From contig NZ_CP016210.1 in the NCBI RefSeq assembly GCF_001682385.1, positions 930,001-994,000 of the forward strand: a stretch of 64,000 bases of DNA, in the 5' to 3' direction. Of the stretch, positions 47,281-59,060 are shown in pieces; positions within the stretch are counted from its first letter, which is position 1; each line of letters opens with the position of its first letter. Under the pieces are notes generated by a model that was not told the origin of the DNA, searched no databases, and saw nothing but the letters and a program-made list of their open reading frames with translations. Position numbers and translations under genes: made by a program. The stretch comes from Azoarcus olearius (lineage in GTDB: Bacteria > Pseudomonadota > Gammaproteobacteria > Burkholderiales > Rhodocyclaceae).

Positions 47281-49037
47281 AGAAGCAGCGCACCGTCACC
47301 TTCAACCACAATCCGCTGCTCAAGCGCGAGCTGCCGGCGTGGCGCGCGCGCTTCGTGCTCGTCATGCTGATGGGGTGCTCGCTGGCGCTGATCGGGCGCG
47401 CGCTCTACCTGCAAGGTGTAAACAACAGCTTCCTGCAGGCCAAGGGCGAAATGCGCTATGCCCGCGTGCTGGAAGTCCCCGCCACGCGCGGACGCATTTC
47501 CGATCGCAACGGCGACATGCTGGCGGTGAGCACGCCCGTGCGCTCGATCTGGGCGATCCCGGCCGACGCCCGCCTCGAACCCGCCGCCGCACGCCAGCTC
47601 GCCACGCTGCTCGAAATGGATGTGCGCGAGCTGAACGACAAGCTCGCCCCGGGCCGTGACTTCGTCTATCTCAAGCGCCAGCTGCCGCCCGAGGTCGCAG
47701 ACCGCATCGCCGCGCTCAAGCTGCCCGGCGTACACCAGCAGCAGGAATATCGCCGCTACTACCCCGGTGGCGACGTGACCGCGCACATGCTCGGCTTCAC
47801 CGGGGTCGAGGACCGCGGCCAGGAAGGCATCGAACTGGCCTACGAGAAGATGCTGGCCGGCATGCCCGGTTCGCGACGCGTGATCAAGGACCGCCGCGGC
47901 CGCATCGTGGAGGACGTGGAATCGATCCGGCCGCCGCGCGACGGCGACGATATCTCGCTCGCGATGGACGGCAAGATCCAGTACATCGCCTACAGCGCGT
48001 TGCGCGAGGCCATGCAGCTCAACAAGGCGAAGGCGGGGGCCGCCGTGGTGCTCGACGCGCGCACCGGGGAAGTCCTTGCGTTGGCGAACGCGCCTACCTA
48101 CAACCCGAACAACCGCAGCAACCTCACGGGCGCGCAGCTGCGCAACCGCGTGTTTACCGACAGCTTCGAGCCCGGCTCGGTCATGAAGCCGTTCATTGCC
48201 GGTCTGGCGCTCGAAACCGGCAAGGTGAAACCGACCACGGTGATCGACACCTCCGCCGGACGCATGACCATCGGCACCGCGACCATCTCGGATTCGCACC
48301 GCAGCGGCCCCTTGACCGTCGCCGAGGTGATCCAGAAGTCGTCCAACATCGGCACTGTCAAGATGGCGCTGCAGTTCACGCCGGCCGAGATGTGGCAGCT
48401 CTATCACCAGCTCGGCTTCGGTTCGCCGCTCAATCTCGGCTTTCCGGGCGAAACCGGCGGCCGTCTGCGCCCGGCCAAGACCTGGCGCCCGATCGAGCAG
48501 GCGACCATGTCCTATGGCCACGGCATCTCGGTCACCCTGATCCAGATGGCGCGCGCCTATCTGGTGTTCGCACGCGACGGCGAACTCGTACCGCTGTCGC
48601 TCACCAAGCTGGACGGGCCGCCCAGCGGCGGAACCCGCATCTTCTCGCCGCAGACGGTGCAGACGCTGCGCAACATGCTCGAAACCGTCACCCTGCCCGG
48701 CGGCACTGCCACCAAGGCACAGGTGCCCGGCTACCGCGTCGGGGGCAAGACCGGCACCGCGCTGAAGCTGGAAGGCGGGCACTACACCAAGCGCTACATC
48801 GCGTCCTTCGTCGGCATCGCGCCGATCTCCAATCCGCGCCTCGTCGTGGCAGTGATGATCGACGAGCCGAGCGCGGGCAACTACTACGCGGGTACGGTGG
48901 CCGCGCCGGTTTTCGCGCGCATCATGGAAGGCTCGCTGCGCACCCTCGGCGTGGCGCCGGATGCGCCGCTGACGCCGCTGCAGCTGGCCCGCAAGCCCAA
49001 CGAACCCGCGCCCGCGGCGGTCCGGGAGAGCATGTGA
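47277..49037 (+). CDS. ftsI: Septal peptidoglycan transpeptidase FtsI (PBP3)
   Basis: A 586-residue class B penicillin-binding protein. One N-terminal helix (about 22-43), a dimerisation domain, then the transpeptidase domain: active Ser301 in SVMK (301-304), the SSN motif in QKSSNIGTV (about 357) and KTGT in GGKTGTALKL (about 492). The start is GTG, overlapping the ftsL stop. It works with FtsW at the septum. Confidence 0.98.
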   Translation: MKKQRTVTFNHNPLLKRELPAWRARFVLVMLMGCSLALIGRALYLQGVNNSFLQAKGEMRYARVLEVPATRGRISDRNGDMLAVSTPVRSIWAIPADARLEPAAARQLATLLEMDVRELNDKLAPGRDFVYLKRQLPPEVADRIAALKLPGVHQQQEYRRYYPGGDVTAHMLGFTGVEDRGQEGIELAYEKMLAGMPGSRRVIKDRRGRIVEDVESIRPPRDGDDISLAMDGKIQYIAYSALREAMQLNKAKAGAAVVLDARTGEVLALANAPTYNPNNRSNLTGAQLRNRVFTDSFEPGSVMKPFIAGLALETGKVKPTTVIDTSAGRMTIGTATISDSHRSGPLTVAEVIQKSSNIGTVKMALQFTPAEMWQLYHQLGFGSPLNLGFPGETGGRLRPAKTWRPIEQATMSYGHGISVTLIQMARAYLVFARDGELVPLSLTKLDGPPSGGTRIFSPQTVQTLRNMLETVTLPGGTATKAQVPGYRVGGKTGTALKLEGGHYTKRYIASFVGIAPISNPRLVVAVMIDEPSAGNYYAGTVAAPVFARIMEGSLRTLGVAPDAPLTPLQLARKPNEPAPAAVRESM

Positions 49038-50539
49038 GCAACCCTGCCTTCGTGCTGCTCGATCAGCTCCGCGCCAGCGGCGTCCGGCCCGCCGGCATCA
49101 CGGCCGATTCGCGTCGTGTCGGGCCGGGGGCCGTGTTCGCGGCGTGGCCGGGGCATGTCACCGACGGCCGCCGTTACATCGCCTCCGCCATCGAGCGCGG
49201 CGCCGCTGCCGTGTTGTGGGAAGAGGGCGACGGCTTTCACCCGGGAGAACTTCCGGTTCCAGGGTTCGCGGTGCCCAGGCTGCGCGAACTCGCAGGTGCG
49301 CTTGCCCACGAGATCTATGACCGGCCCTCCGCGCGGCTGTGGATGGCCGGCGTGACCGGCACCAACGGCAAGACCACGGTCACGCAGTGGCTCGCGCGCG
49401 CGCTGGGCGAACTCGGCAGCCGCTGCGGCATCGTCGGTACCCTCGGAAGCGGGTTTCCGGACCAGCTCAGCGCCAGTCTCAATACCACGCCCGATGCGCT
49501 CGAACTGCATGCCACGCTCGCTCGCCTGCTGGGCGAAGGCGCAGCCGCCGCGGCCATGGAAGTGTCGTCCATCGGACTCGACCAAGGGCGGGTGAACGGC
49601 GTCGAGTTCGACGTGGCGGTGTTCACCAACCTTACCCGCGACCATCTCGATTACCACCGCACGATGGACGCCTATGCCGAAGCCAAGGCGCGTCTTTTCG
49701 CGCTGCCGGGCATCAGCCGCGCCGTCATCAATCTGGACGACGCCTTCGGCCTGACGCAGGCCCGCCGCCTCGTCGCCGCCGGGCAGGTCGATGTGATCGG
49801 CTACACCTGCGTCGCCTCCAACGCGGACGCGGTGCCGGGCGCCCGTGTGCTGGTGGCGGACCGGCTCCAGGCCTCGCCCTCGGGCCTGCAGTTCTCGCTG
49901 CACTGGGCGGGGCGCCAGTCCGACCTGCAGGTGCGCATGGTCGCCCCGTTCAATGTCTCCAATCTGCTCGCGGTGATCGGCGCGCTCGTCATGCGCGGGG
50001 TCGCGGTAGAGGAAGCGCTGGCCGTGGTCGGCCGCCTCAATCCGCCGGAAGGTCGCATGCAACTGGTGGGCGGGATTGGAGAGCCGCTGATCGTGATCGA
50101 CTACGCGCACACGCCGGATGCGCTCGCCAAGGTGCTGGAGGCGGTGCGCGGCACCGTGCGCAGCCGCGGCGGCCGCCTCGTGTGCGTGTTCGGCTGCGGC
50201 GGCGATCGCGATCCCGGCAAGCGCCCCCTGATGGGAGAAGTCGCCCGCCAACTGGCCGACCGCGTCGTGGTCACCAGCGACAACCCGCGCAGCGAAGACC
50301 CGCGCAAGATCATCGACGCCATTGCCGCCGGGGCGGGTGCGTCGGCCGACTGCGTCGTGGACCGCGCCGAAGCGATCCGCATCGCGGTGGGCGAGGCCGG
50401 GCCCGACGACGTCGTCGTGCTGGCCGGCAAGGGCCACGAACCATATCAGGAGATCCACGGTCAGCGTCTGCCGTTCTCCGACGTCGAGCAGGCGAAGGCG
50501 GCGCTGGCAGTGTGGAACGACAGGAGAACGACGGCATGA
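49034..50539 (+). CDS. murE: UDP-MurNAc-tripeptide synthetase MurE
   Basis: Adds meso-diaminopimelate to UDP-MurNAc-L-Ala-D-Glu. The 501 residues show the ATP loop [14 protein letters not shown] (about 107-120), the carbamylated-Lys region and DNPRSEDP (about 414), the motif that marks meso-Dap rather than Lys specificity. The start is GTG, overlapping the ftsI stop. Gram-negative mDap peptidoglycan follows. Confidence 0.97.
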   Translation: MSNPAFVLLDQLRASGVRPAGITADSRRVGPGAVFAAWPGHVTDGRRYIASAIERGAAAVLWEEGDGFHPGELPVPGFAVPRLRELAGALAHEIYDRPSARLWMAGVTGTNGKTTVTQWLARALGELGSRCGIVGTLGSGFPDQLSASLNTTPDALELHATLARLLGEGAAAAAMEVSSIGLDQGRVNGVEFDVAVFTNLTRDHLDYHRTMDAYAEAKARLFALPGISRAVINLDDAFGLTQARRLVAAGQVDVIGYTCVASNADAVPGARVLVADRLQASPSGLQFSLHWAGRQSDLQVRMVAPFNVSNLLAVIGALVMRGVAVEEALAVVGRLNPPEGRMQLVGGIGEPLIVIDYAHTPDALAKVLEAVRGTVRSRGGRLVCVFGCGGDRDPGKRPLMGEVARQLADRVVVTSDNPRSEDPRKIIDAIAAGAGASADCVVDRAEAIRIAVGEAGPDDVVVLAGKGHEPYQEIHGQRLPFSDVEQAKAALAVWNDRRTTA

Positions 50540-51948
50540 TGAGCCTGCTCGACGCCAGCCGCGCGCTGTCCGCACATCACGCGGTGGCGCAAGGCGCGGT
50601 GCGCTTTTCCAGTGTCGGCACCGACAGCCGCGGCATCATCCCCGGGCAGCTCTTCGTTGCCCTGCGTGGCGAGCGCTTCGACGGTCACGAATTCGTCGCC
50701 GCCGCGCTCAAGGCGGGCGCCGCCGCGGCCATGGTCGACGCGCGTGGCTTTACCGAATTCGGCGACGCCAGCCTGCCGCTGCTGGTGGTCGACGACACCC
50801 GGCTCGCGCTCGGCACCCTCGCCGCGACGTGGCGTGCCCGCTTTGCGATTCCGGTCATCGGCGTCACCGGCAGCAACGGCAAGACGACGGTCAAGGAAAT
50901 GTGCGCCGAGATCCTGCGCGCTCAGGCGCGGCGTGATGGCGCCGGCGACGAGGCGGTGCTCGCCACGCGCGGCAACCTCAACAACGACATCGGTCTGCCG
51001 CTGACGCTGCTCGAACTGCGCGACCACCACCGCGCGGCGGTCATCGAGATGGGCATGAACCATCCGGGCGAGATCGCCTACCTCACCGGGCTTGCACGGC
51101 CGACGGTGGCCATCGTCAACAACGCGCAGCGCGCGCACCTGCAGGGCCTGGGCACGCTGGGGGAAGTGGCGCAGGAGAAGGGCGCGATCTACCAGGGCCT
51201 GGGTGCCGCCGGCGTCGCGGTCGTCAACGCCGACGACCCGCACGCGGGCTATTGGCGCGACCTCAATGCCGGGCGCCCGATTGTGAGCTTTGGTATCGAC
51301 CAGCCGGCCGACGTTGCCGGGGAATGTACCCTGCACGGCCTTGGTTCCCAGCTCCACATCGCCGCGCCCCAGGGACGGGGCGAGGTTGAACTGCAGGTGC
51401 CGGGACTGCATAACGCAAGCAACGCGCTCGGCGCCGCCGCCGCCTGTCTTGCCGCGGGCGTGGTGTTCGAAGCCGCGCTCGAAGGCCTGGCGCTCTACGA
51501 AGGCACCCGCGGCCGCCTGCAGCGCAGGGCCGGGCCGCAGGGCGCGGTCATCCTCGATGATTCCTACAACGCCAACCCGGATTCGGTGCGCGCCGGCATC
51601 GACGTGCTCGCGAGCACGCCGGGTCACACCTTCCTGGTGCTGGGCGACATGGGCGAAGTGGGGCAGACCAGCGCCCAGGTGCACGACGAAATCGGGGGCT
51701 ACGCCAAGAGCAAGGGCATCGACGGCCTGTACGCGCTGGGCGAGGCGAGCGCGATCGCGGTGCGCAATTTCGGCGAAGGCGCGCATCACTTCGACAGCGT
51801 GGAGGCGCTGGTCGGGGCGCTCGCACCCCGGCTCGACGCCGACGCCGTGGTGCTGGTGAAGGGCTCACGCTTCATGAAGATGGAGCGGGTGGCGGACGCG
51901 CTTGCGGCACTGCACAATGGCGCCCCCCAAAAGGACACGAACTCGTAA
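50536..51948 (+). CDS. murF: UDP-MurNAc-pentapeptide synthetase MurF
   Basis: Adds D-Ala-D-Ala to complete the pentapeptide. The 470 residues include [26 protein letters not shown] (about 30-55, of which the first part is the substrate domain), the ATP loop [14 protein letters not shown] (about 111-124) and the [10 protein letters not shown] motif (about 340). The ATG overlaps murE by 4 nt; the next ATG (50539) is an equal alternative. Confidence 0.97.
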   Translation: MMSLLDASRALSAHHAVAQGAVRFSSVGTDSRGIIPGQLFVALRGERFDGHEFVAAALKAGAAAAMVDARGFTEFGDASLPLLVVDDTRLALGTLAATWRARFAIPVIGVTGSNGKTTVKEMCAEILRAQARRDGAGDEAVLATRGNLNNDIGLPLTLLELRDHHRAAVIEMGMNHPGEIAYLTGLARPTVAIVNNAQRAHLQGLGTLGEVAQEKGAIYQGLGAAGVAVVNADDPHAGYWRDLNAGRPIVSFGIDQPADVAGECTLHGLGSQLHIAAPQGRGEVELQVPGLHNASNALGAAAACLAAGVVFEAALEGLALYEGTRGRLQRRAGPQGAVILDDSYNANPDSVRAGIDVLASTPGHTFLVLGDMGEVGQTSAQVHDEIGGYAKSKGIDGLYALGEASAIAVRNFGEGAHHFDSVEALVGALAPRLDADAVVLVKGSRFMKMERVADALAALHNGAPQKDTNS

Positions 51949-51949
51949 C

Positions 51950-53038
51950 ATGCTGCTCGAACTCGCCCTCTGGCTCGGCCAGGACATCCGCGGTTTCAAC
52001 GTCTTCGGCTACATCACGCTGCGGACGGTGCTGGCCGCGCTCACCGCGCTGGCGATCTCGCTCACCGCCGGGCCGGGCGTCATCCGCTGGCTGGCTGCCA
52101 AGAAAATCGGCCAGGCGGTGCGCGACGACGGCCCCAAGTCGCACCTCACCAAGGCCGGCACGCCGACCATGGGCGGCGCGCTGATCCTGATCGCCATCGG
52201 CATCACCATCCTGCTGTGGGGCGATCTGCGCAACGCCTACGTGTGGGTCACGCTGCTGGTCACGCTCGGCTTCGGCGCGGTGGGCTGGGTGGATGACTGG
52301 CGCAAGGTGGTGCACCGCGACCCGAAGGGCCTCGCGAGCCGCTGGAAGTATTTCTGGACCTCGGCGATCGCGCTCGGCGCTTCGATCTTCCTCGGTCTCA
52401 GCGCCACCACGCCGGCCGAAACCGAACTGATCGTGCCCTTCTTCAAGGCGGTGGCCTATCCGCTCGGCGTCTACGGCTTCATCGCGCTGACCTACTTCGT
52501 CATCAACGGTACCAGTCACGCGGTCAACCTCACCGACGGCCTCGACGGGCTGGCGATCATGCCGACGGTGATGGTCGCCGGCGCACTGGCGATCTTCGCC
52601 TACGTCGCCGGCCACGCCGGCTTCTCCAAGTACCTCGGCGTGCCCTACATCGCCGGTGCGGGCGAACTCGCGGTGTTCTGCGGCGCGATCTGCGGTGCCG
52701 GTCTCGGCTTCCTGTGGTTCAACGCCTATCCAGCCGAAGTCTTCATGGGCGACGTCGGCGCGCTCGCGCTCGGCGCCGCGCTCGGCACCATCGCGGTCGT
52801 GGTGCGGCAGGAAATCGTGCTCTTCATCATGGGCGGCCTGTTCGTCGCCGAAACCCTCTCGGTGATGGTGCAGGTGCTGTACTTCAAGGCATCCGGGGGC
52901 AAGCGCATCTTCCGCATGGCGCCGCTGCATCACCACTACGAACTAAGCGGCTGGAAGGAAACCCAGGTGGTGGTGCGCTTCTGGATCATCACCCTGATGC
53001 TGGTGCTGTTCGGCCTGTCGACGCTGAAACTGAGATGA
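51950..53038 (+). CDS. mraY: Phospho-MurNAc-pentapeptide translocase MraY
   Basis: Makes lipid I on the cytoplasmic face of the inner membrane. The 362-residue protein has ten predicted helices and the conserved loops [16 protein letters not shown] (about 63-78), [13 protein letters not shown] (about 192-204), [12 protein letters not shown] (about 265) and HHHYE (about 326). It starts 1 nt after the murF stop; the ATG at 51950 has AGGACAC upstream. Confidence 0.98.
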   Translation: MLLELALWLGQDIRGFNVFGYITLRTVLAALTALAISLTAGPGVIRWLAAKKIGQAVRDDGPKSHLTKAGTPTMGGALILIAIGITILLWGDLRNAYVWVTLLVTLGFGAVGWVDDWRKVVHRDPKGLASRWKYFWTSAIALGASIFLGLSATTPAETELIVPFFKAVAYPLGVYGFIALTYFVINGTSHAVNLTDGLDGLAIMPTVMVAGALAIFAYVAGHAGFSKYLGVPYIAGAGELAVFCGAICGAGLGFLWFNAYPAEVFMGDVGALALGAALGTIAVVVRQEIVLFIMGGLFVAETLSVMVQVLYFKASGGKRIFRMAPLHHHYELSGWKETQVVVRFWIITLMLVLFGLSTLKLR

Positions 53039-54453
53039 CGCAGCCGTCCTTCTCCTCCTCGCTTGCTGGCCGCCACGTGCTCGTGCTCGGGCTGGGCGAG
53101 TCCGGTCTGGCCATCGCCCGCTGGTGCGCGCGCTGCGGCGCGCGTCTGCGCGTGGCCGACAGCCGCACGACGCCGCCGGGGCTGGAGGCGCTGCGCGCTG
53201 CCGCGCCGCAGGCCGCAGTCATCACCGGCAGCTTCGGTGACGAAGTGCTGGAAGGAATCGACGTGGTCGCAGTCAGCCCGGGGCTGGACCCGCGCGTGGG
53301 CGTGATCGCGAGCGCGCGCCGCCGCTGCCTGCAGATCACCGGCGAGATGGCGCTGTTCGCCCAGGCCCTCACTGATCTCGGCGCGCGCGATGCGACCCGC
53401 ATCCTCGCGATCACCGGCACCAACGGCAAGACCACCACCACCGCGCTGACGGCCGCGCTCGCGCAGTCGGCCGGGCTGGATGCGGTGGCGGCGGGCAATA
53501 TCAGCCCGGCCGCGCTCGATGTGCTGATGGCGCGACTCGACGCCGGTCAGGCGCTGCCGCAATGCTGGGTGCTGGAGCTTTCCAGCTTCCAGATCGAGAC
53601 CGCGCAGGCGCTCGACGCCGATGCCGCGACGGTGCTCAACGTCACCGACGACCACCTCGACCGCTACGCCGATCTCGCCGATTACGCCGCCACCAAGGCG
53701 CGCATCTTCCAGGGGCGTGGAGCGCAGGTGCTCAACCGCGAAGACGCGCGCGTCGCCGCCATGGTGCTGTCCGGCCGCAAGGTCGTGCGCTTCGGCACCG
53801 ATGCACCGCAGAATCCGGCCGATTACGGCCTGGTCGAAGACGCCGGGCGCTGCTGGCTGGTGCGCGGCGGCGAACGGCTGCTCGCGCTCGACGAACTCGC
53901 GCTCGCCGGCCGCCACAACGCCGCCAACGTGCTGGCCGCGCTGGCGTTGTGCGAAACCGGCCTCGGCCTCGCGCCGGCGCAGTTGCTCTCCGGTCTGCGT
54001 GCCTTCCGCGGCCTGCCGCACCGGGTGGAACTGGTGGCCGAGCGCGCCGACGGCGTGCGCTACTACGACGACTCCAAGGGCACCAACGTCGGCGCCACCG
54101 TGGCTGCGCTCGACGGACTCGGCGGTCGCGTGGTGCTGATCGCCGGCGGCGATGGCAAGGGCCAGGACTTTTCGCCGCTCGCGCCGGTGCTCACGCGCCA
54201 TGCGCGCGCGGTGGTGTTGATCGGCCGCGACGCGAAGCTGATCGAAGCCGCCGTGGCCGGATGCGGCGTGCCGCTGGAACACGCCGCCGACCTCGACACC
54301 GCGGTGCTGCGCGCCAATGCGCTGGCGCGGCAGGGTGACGCAGTGATGCTGTCCCCCGCGTGCGCCAGCCTCGACATGTTCCGCAACTACGCCCACCGCG
54401 CCGAAGTGTTCATCGCCGCGGTGCGTCGCCTGCCCGAGGTCAGCCCGCGATGA
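53035..54453 (+). CDS. murD: UDP-MurNAc-L-Ala:D-Glu ligase MurD
   Basis: Adds D-glutamate. The 472 residues start with the Rossmann strand [18 protein letters not shown] (about 14-31), carry the ATP loop [16 protein letters not shown] (about 123-138), and end with the C-terminal [21 protein letters not shown] motif region. The ATG overlaps the mraY stop by 4 nt. Order after mraY is canonical. Confidence 0.97.
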   Translation: MTQPSFSSSLAGRHVLVLGLGESGLAIARWCARCGARLRVADSRTTPPGLEALRAAAPQAAVITGSFGDEVLEGIDVVAVSPGLDPRVGVIASARRRCLQITGEMALFAQALTDLGARDATRILAITGTNGKTTTTALTAALAQSAGLDAVAAGNISPAALDVLMARLDAGQALPQCWVLELSSFQIETAQALDADAATVLNVTDDHLDRYADLADYAATKARIFQGRGAQVLNREDARVAAMVLSGRKVVRFGTDAPQNPADYGLVEDAGRCWLVRGGERLLALDELALAGRHNAANVLAALALCETGLGLAPAQLLSGLRAFRGLPHRVELVAERADGVRYYDDSKGTNVGATVAALDGLGGRVVLIAGGDGKGQDFSPLAPVLTRHARAVVLIGRDAKLIEAAVAGCGVPLEHAADLDTAVLRANALARQGDAVMLSPACASLDMFRNYAHRAEVFIAAVRRLPEVSPR

Positions 54454-55682
54454 AGCTCGGCGCCCTGTTCTCGGCCTGGTTCCCGTCGCGGCCGGCGCCT
54501 GTCGGCGGCGGCGAGACGGCGCGCGTGGTCAGCCGCCTTGCGCGGCCGGGCGCACCCGCGCGCGAACTCGATCTGCTGCTGATCTGGTCGGCGGTCGGCC
54601 TGCTGCTGCTCGGCCTGGTCATGGTGTATTCGGCCTCGATCGCGATCGCCGAGGGCAGTCGGTTCACCAACAACCAGTCGCACTACTTCCTGTTGCGCCA
54701 CGCGATCTTCCTCGCCATCGGGATCGGCTGCGGGCTGGCCGCGTTCCAGCTGCCGATGGCGAAGTGGCAGCGGCTTGCGCCAGCCCTGTTCGTGGGCGGG
54801 GTGGTGCTGCTGATCGTGGTGCTGATCCCTGGCATCGGCCGCGAGGTCAATGGCGCCCAGCGCTGGCTGTCGCTCGGTCCGGTCAACCTGCAGCCGTCCG
54901 AACTGATGAAGGTCTTCGTCGCCCTCTACGCGGCCGACTACACGGTACGCAAGCTCGACGCCATGGGCAGCTTCACCCGCGGCTTCCTGCCGATGATGAC
55001 GGTGATCCTGTTCGTCGGCTTCCTGCTGCTGCGCGAGCCCGACTTCGGCGCCTTCGTCGTGATCACCACCATCGCCTTCGGCGTGCTCTTCCTCGGCGGC
55101 GTGAATGTGCGCGTGTTTGCGCTGCTGGCGGTGGTCGCGGTGATCGGCTTCATCATCCTGATCTGGACCTCGCCCTACCGGCGCGAGCGCATCTTCGGCT
55201 TCATGGACCCGTGGCAGGACGCCTTCGGCAAGGGCTACCAGTTGTCGCACGCGCTGATCGCTTTCGGCCGCGGCGAATGGTTCGGCGTCGGCCTCGGCGG
55301 CAGCGTCGAAAAGCTGTTCTACCTGCCGGAAGCCCACACCGACTTCCTGCTCGCGGTGATCGCCGAGGAACTCGGCTTTGCCGGCGTGGTGATGGTGGTG
55401 GCGCTGTTCGCCATCCTCGTACAGCGCACCTTCGCGATCGGCCGCGAGGCGATCAAGCTCGAACGCTACTTCTCCGGCCTGGTCGCGCTGGGCATGGGTT
55501 TGTGGATGGGGGTGCAGTCCTTCATCAACATGGGCGTGAACATGGGCCTGCTGCCGACCAAGGGCCTGACCTTGCCGATGATGAGCTTCGGCGGTTCCGG
55601 CATCGTCGCCAACTGCGTGGCGCTGGCGATCCTGCTGCGGATCGACTGGGAAGTCCGTCAGTTGAAGCGGGGTGGCGCATGA
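54450..55682 (+). CDS. ftsW: Septal peptidoglycan polymerase FtsW
   Basis: A SEDS glycosyltransferase that polymerises lipid II with FtsI. The 410 residues include about ten helices and the SEDS motifs [20 protein letters not shown] (about 247-266), [19 protein letters not shown] (about 285-303) and [19 protein letters not shown] (about 366-384). The N-terminal 40 residues are a variable cytoplasmic extension. The ATG overlaps the murD stop. Confidence 0.97.
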   Translation: MKLGALFSAWFPSRPAPVGGGETARVVSRLARPGAPARELDLLLIWSAVGLLLLGLVMVYSASIAIAEGSRFTNNQSHYFLLRHAIFLAIGIGCGLAAFQLPMAKWQRLAPALFVGGVVLLIVVLIPGIGREVNGAQRWLSLGPVNLQPSELMKVFVALYAADYTVRKLDAMGSFTRGFLPMMTVILFVGFLLLREPDFGAFVVITTIAFGVLFLGGVNVRVFALLAVVAVIGFIILIWTSPYRRERIFGFMDPWQDAFGKGYQLSHALIAFGRGEWFGVGLGGSVEKLFYLPEAHTDFLLAVIAEELGFAGVVMVVALFAILVQRTFAIGREAIKLERYFSGLVALGMGLWMGVQSFINMGVNMGLLPTKGLTLPMMSFGGSGIVANCVALAILLRIDWEVRQLKRGGA

Positions 55683-56749
55683 AGACCCTGCTGGTGATGG
55701 CGGGCGGTACCGGCGGCCACATCTTCCCCGGCATCGCGGTGGCGGAAGCGCTGCGTGCGAAGGGCTGGCGCATCGTCTGGATGGGTAATCCGGACGGCAT
55801 GGAGGCGCGCATCGTCCCGAGCCGCGGCTACGACACCGCCTGGGTGCGCTTCGGCGCGCTGCGCGGCAAGGGGCTGGTGCGCAAGCTGCTGCTGCCGGTC
55901 AACTTGCTGGTCGGCTTCTGGCAGGCGCTCGGTCAGCTGCGCCGCATCAAGCCCGATGTCGTGCTCGGCATGGGCGGCTACATCACCTTCCCCGGCGGCA
56001 TGATGGCGGCGCTCCTCGGCCGGCCGTTGGTGCTGCACGAACAGAATTCGGTTGCCGGGCTCGCCAACCGCGTGCTCGCCGGCGTCGCCGACCGCGTGCT
56101 GTCGGGCTTTCCGTCGGTGCTGAAGAAGGCGGGCTGGGTGGGCAACCCGGTGCGCGAGGACATCGCCTCCGTGGCGGCGCCGGCCGCGCGCTTCGCCGGC
56201 CGCAGCGGCCCGCTCAACGTGCTGGTGGTGGGCGGCAGCCTCGGCGCCGCGGTGCTCAACGACACCGTGCCCAAGGCGCTCGCGCGCATTCCGCTGGAGT
56301 TCCGCCCGCAGGTGGTGCACCAGGCTGGTGAAAAGCAGATCGATGCGCTGCGTGCGGCCTATGCGGCGGCCGGCGTGGAAGGCGACCTGCGCCCCTTCAT
56401 CCAGGACATGGCCGCCGCTTACGCCGAGGCCGATCTGGTGATCTGCCGCGCCGGCGCGCTCACCGTGGCCGAACTTGCGGCGGTCGGCGTGGCCAGCCTG
56501 CTGGTGCCCTTCCCGCACGCGGTGGACGACCACCAGACTGGCAACGCGCGTTTCCTGGCCGAACACGGCGGCGCCTACCTGCTGCCGCAAAACGAACTCG
56601 ACGCCGAACGACTGGCCGGCATTCTCGCCAGTCTGGACCGTCCGCAACTGTTGCAGATGGCCGAGCACGCCCGCGCGCAGGCGAAGCCGCGCGCGACCGA
56701 GGCGGTCGCCCGTGCCTGCGAGGAACTGGCGGAGGGACGCAAGGCATGA
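55679..56749 (+). CDS. murG: Lipid II synthase MurG
   Basis: Adds GlcNAc to lipid I. The 356-residue GT-B enzyme shows the N-terminal glycine loop [19 protein letters not shown] (about 7-25), [11 protein letters not shown] (about 98-108), [12 protein letters not shown] (about 120) and the UDP-binding [16 protein letters not shown] (about 256-271). The ATG overlaps the ftsW stop by 4 nt. Confidence 0.98.
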   Translation: MKTLLVMAGGTGGHIFPGIAVAEALRAKGWRIVWMGNPDGMEARIVPSRGYDTAWVRFGALRGKGLVRKLLLPVNLLVGFWQALGQLRRIKPDVVLGMGGYITFPGGMMAALLGRPLVLHEQNSVAGLANRVLAGVADRVLSGFPSVLKKAGWVGNPVREDIASVAAPAARFAGRSGPLNVLVVGGSLGAAVLNDTVPKALARIPLEFRPQVVHQAGEKQIDALRAAYAAAGVEGDLRPFIQDMAAAYAEADLVICRAGALTVAELAAVGVASLLVPFPHAVDDHQTGNARFLAEHGGAYLLPQNELDAERLAGILASLDRPQLLQMAEHARAQAKPRATEAVARACEELAEGRKA

Positions 56750-58149
56750 AACATAAAGTCAAACGCATCCACTTTGTAGGTATCGGCGGCGCCGGCATGA
56801 GCGGCATCGCCGAGGTGCTGGTCAACCTCGGCTACAGCGTCAGCGGCTCGGATCTCGGCGACAGCGCCGCGACCCGCCGCCTGAAGGCGATGGGCGCGAA
56901 GGTCGTGCTCGGCCACGACGCCGCCAACGTCGAAGCGGCCGATGCGCTGGTGGTATCCACCGCGGTGAAGAACGACAACCCGGAGGTGATCGCGGCGCGT
57001 GCCCGTCACATCCCGATCGTGCCGCGCGCGCAGATGCTGGCCGAGTTGATGCGGCTGAAGAGCGGCATCGCCATCGCCGGCACCCACGGCAAGACGACCA
57101 CCACCTCGCTGGTGGCCAGCATCCTCGCCGAAGGGGCGATGGACCCGACCTTCGTGATCGGTGGCCGCCTCAATGCCGCCGGCGCCAATGCGCGCCTCGG
57201 CAAGGGCGATTTCCTGGTCGCCGAGGCGGACGAATCCGACGCCTCCTTCCTGATGCTGAGCCCGGTGATCTCGGTGGTGACCAACATCGACGCCGACCAC
57301 ATGGACACCTACGGCCACGATTTCGCCCGCCTCAAGCAGGCCTTCGTGGACTTCCTGCAGCGGCTGCCCTTCTACGGCGTCGCGGTGCTGTGCGAGGACG
57401 ATCCGCACGTGCGCTCGATCATGCCGCTGGTGTCCAAGCAGGTGGTGCGCTACGGCCTGTCCGAAACCGCCAACATCCGCGCCGAGAACATCCGCGCCGA
57501 AGGCGGCCGCATGATCTTCGACGTGTTGCGGGTCAATGGCAGCACCACCCGGCTGGCCGATGTCGTGCTCAACCTGCCGGGCCTGCACAACGTGCGCAAT
57601 GCGCTCGCGGCGATCGCGGTGGCGACCGAAGTGCAGGTGCCGGACGATGCGATCGTCAAGGCGCTGGCCGAGTTCAGCGGGGTCGGCCGTCGCTTCCAGC
57701 GCTACGGCGAAGTCGCCGCACCGTCCGGCGGCACGTTCACGTTGATCGACGACTACGGCCACCACCCGGTGGAGATGGAAGCGACGCTGGCCGCGGCGCG
57801 CGGCGCCTTCCCGGGCCGCCGCCTGGTGCTGGCCTTCCAGCCGCACCGCTACACCCGCACCCGCGACTGTTTCGAGGACTTCGTCAAGGTGCTGTCGACG
57901 GTGGATGCGCTGCTGCTGGCCGAGGTCTATGCCGCTGGCGAGGCGCCGATCGTCGCCGCCGACGGCCGCGCGCTGTCGCGAGCGCTGCGGGTGGCAGGCA
58001 AGGTGGAGCCGGTGTTCGTCGAGGACATCGGCGGCATGCCGCAGGCGGTGCTGGAGGCGGTGCGCGACGGCGATGTGGTGATCACGATGGGTGCGGGCAG
58101 CATCGGCGCGGTGCCGGGCAAGCTCGCCAGCAACGAGGAGCAGGCGTGA
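56746..58149 (+). CDS. murC: UDP-MurNAc:L-alanine ligase MurC
   Basis: Adds the first amino acid to UDP-MurNAc. The 467 residues start [22 protein letters not shown] (about 6-25), hold the ATP loop [16 protein letters not shown] (about 110-125), [10 protein letters not shown] (about 162) and [10 protein letters not shown] (about 335). It is distinguished from mpl by EADESDASF. It overlaps murG and ddlB by 4 nt. Confidence 0.98.
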   Translation: MKHKVKRIHFVGIGGAGMSGIAEVLVNLGYSVSGSDLGDSAATRRLKAMGAKVVLGHDAANVEAADALVVSTAVKNDNPEVIAARARHIPIVPRAQMLAELMRLKSGIAIAGTHGKTTTTSLVASILAEGAMDPTFVIGGRLNAAGANARLGKGDFLVAEADESDASFLMLSPVISVVTNIDADHMDTYGHDFARLKQAFVDFLQRLPFYGVAVLCEDDPHVRSIMPLVSKQVVRYGLSETANIRAENIRAEGGRMIFDVLRVNGSTTRLADVVLNLPGLHNVRNALAAIAVATEVQVPDDAIVKALAEFSGVGRRFQRYGEVAAPSGGTFTLIDDYGHHPVEMEATLAAARGAFPGRRLVLAFQPHRYTRTRDCFEDFVKVLSTVDALLLAEVYAAGEAPIVAADGRALSRALRVAGKVEPVFVEDIGGMPQAVLEAVRDGDVVITMGAGSIGAVPGKLASNEEQA

Positions 58150-59060
58150 AGCAGCGGTTTGGAAAAGTGGCGGTGCTGTTCGGCGGCTCTTCCGCCGAGC
58201 GCGATGTTTCGCTGATGTCGGGCGCGGCGGTGCTGGCCGCGCTGCAGGGTGCCGGGGTCGATGCGCACGCCTTCGACCCGGCCGAGCGCGACCTCCACAT
58301 CCTCAAGGAAGAGGGCTACGACCGCGTCTTCATCGCGCTGCACGGCCGCGGCGGCGAAGACGGTACGGTGCAGGGCGCGCTCGAACTGATGGGCATCCCC
58401 TACACCGGCAGCGGCGTGATGGCCTCGGCGCTGGCGATGGACAAATGGCGGACCAAGATGGTGTGGCTGTCCTGCGGGTTGCCGACGCCGCGCTACGCCA
58501 TCCTCGACGCCGACAGCGATTTCGACGCGATCGCGCGCGACCTCGGCCTGCCGATCTTCGTCAAGCCGGTGCATGAAGGCTCCAGCATGGGCGCGACCAA
58601 GGTGACCGAGGCCGGCCAGTTGCGCGCCGCGTGGGAACTGGCTGCGCGTTACGACAGCCTGGTGATCGCGGAGGAGTTCATCTCCGGCCAGGAGCTGACC
58701 GCGCCTTTCCTCGACGACCGCGCGCTGCCGCTGGTGCGCATCGTCGCCCCCGACGGCAACTACGACTACCAGCACAAGTACTTCACCGACGACACCCGCT
58801 ACGACTGCCCCTGCGGCCTGCCGCAGGCCGAAGAAGAGGCGCTGCAGGCGCTGATCCTCAAGAGCGCGCGCGTGCTTGGCTGCCGCGGCTGGGGCCGCGC
58901 CGACCTGATCCTGACCCCCGAAGGGCGGCCCTATTTGCTGGAGATGAATACTTCGCCCGGCATGACCGGCCATTCGCTGGTGCCGATGTCGGCACGTGTG
59001 GCGGGCATGTCGTTCGAAGCGCTGTGTCTGGCGATTCTCGCGGGAGCCCGTCTTGGCTGA
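58146..59060 (+). CDS. ddlB: D-alanine--D-alanine ligase
   Basis: Makes the D-Ala-D-Ala used by MurF. The 304-residue ATP-grasp enzyme has [19 protein letters not shown] (about 8-26), [23 protein letters not shown] within 62-85, and the metal site [17 protein letters not shown] (about 266-282). The start is GTG, overlapping the murC stop. The 3' end overlaps ftsQ by 8 nt. Confidence 0.97.
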   Translation: MKQRFGKVAVLFGGSSAERDVSLMSGAAVLAALQGAGVDAHAFDPAERDLHILKEEGYDRVFIALHGRGGEDGTVQGALELMGIPYTGSGVMASALAMDKWRTKMVWLSCGLPTPRYAILDADSDFDAIARDLGLPIFVKPVHEGSSMGATKVTEAGQLRAAWELAARYDSLVIAEEFISGQELTAPFLDDRALPLVRIVAPDGNYDYQHKYFTDDTRYDCPCGLPQAEEEALQALILKSARVLGCRGWGRADLILTPEGRPYLLEMNTSPGMTGHSLVPMSARVAGMSFEALCLAILAGARLG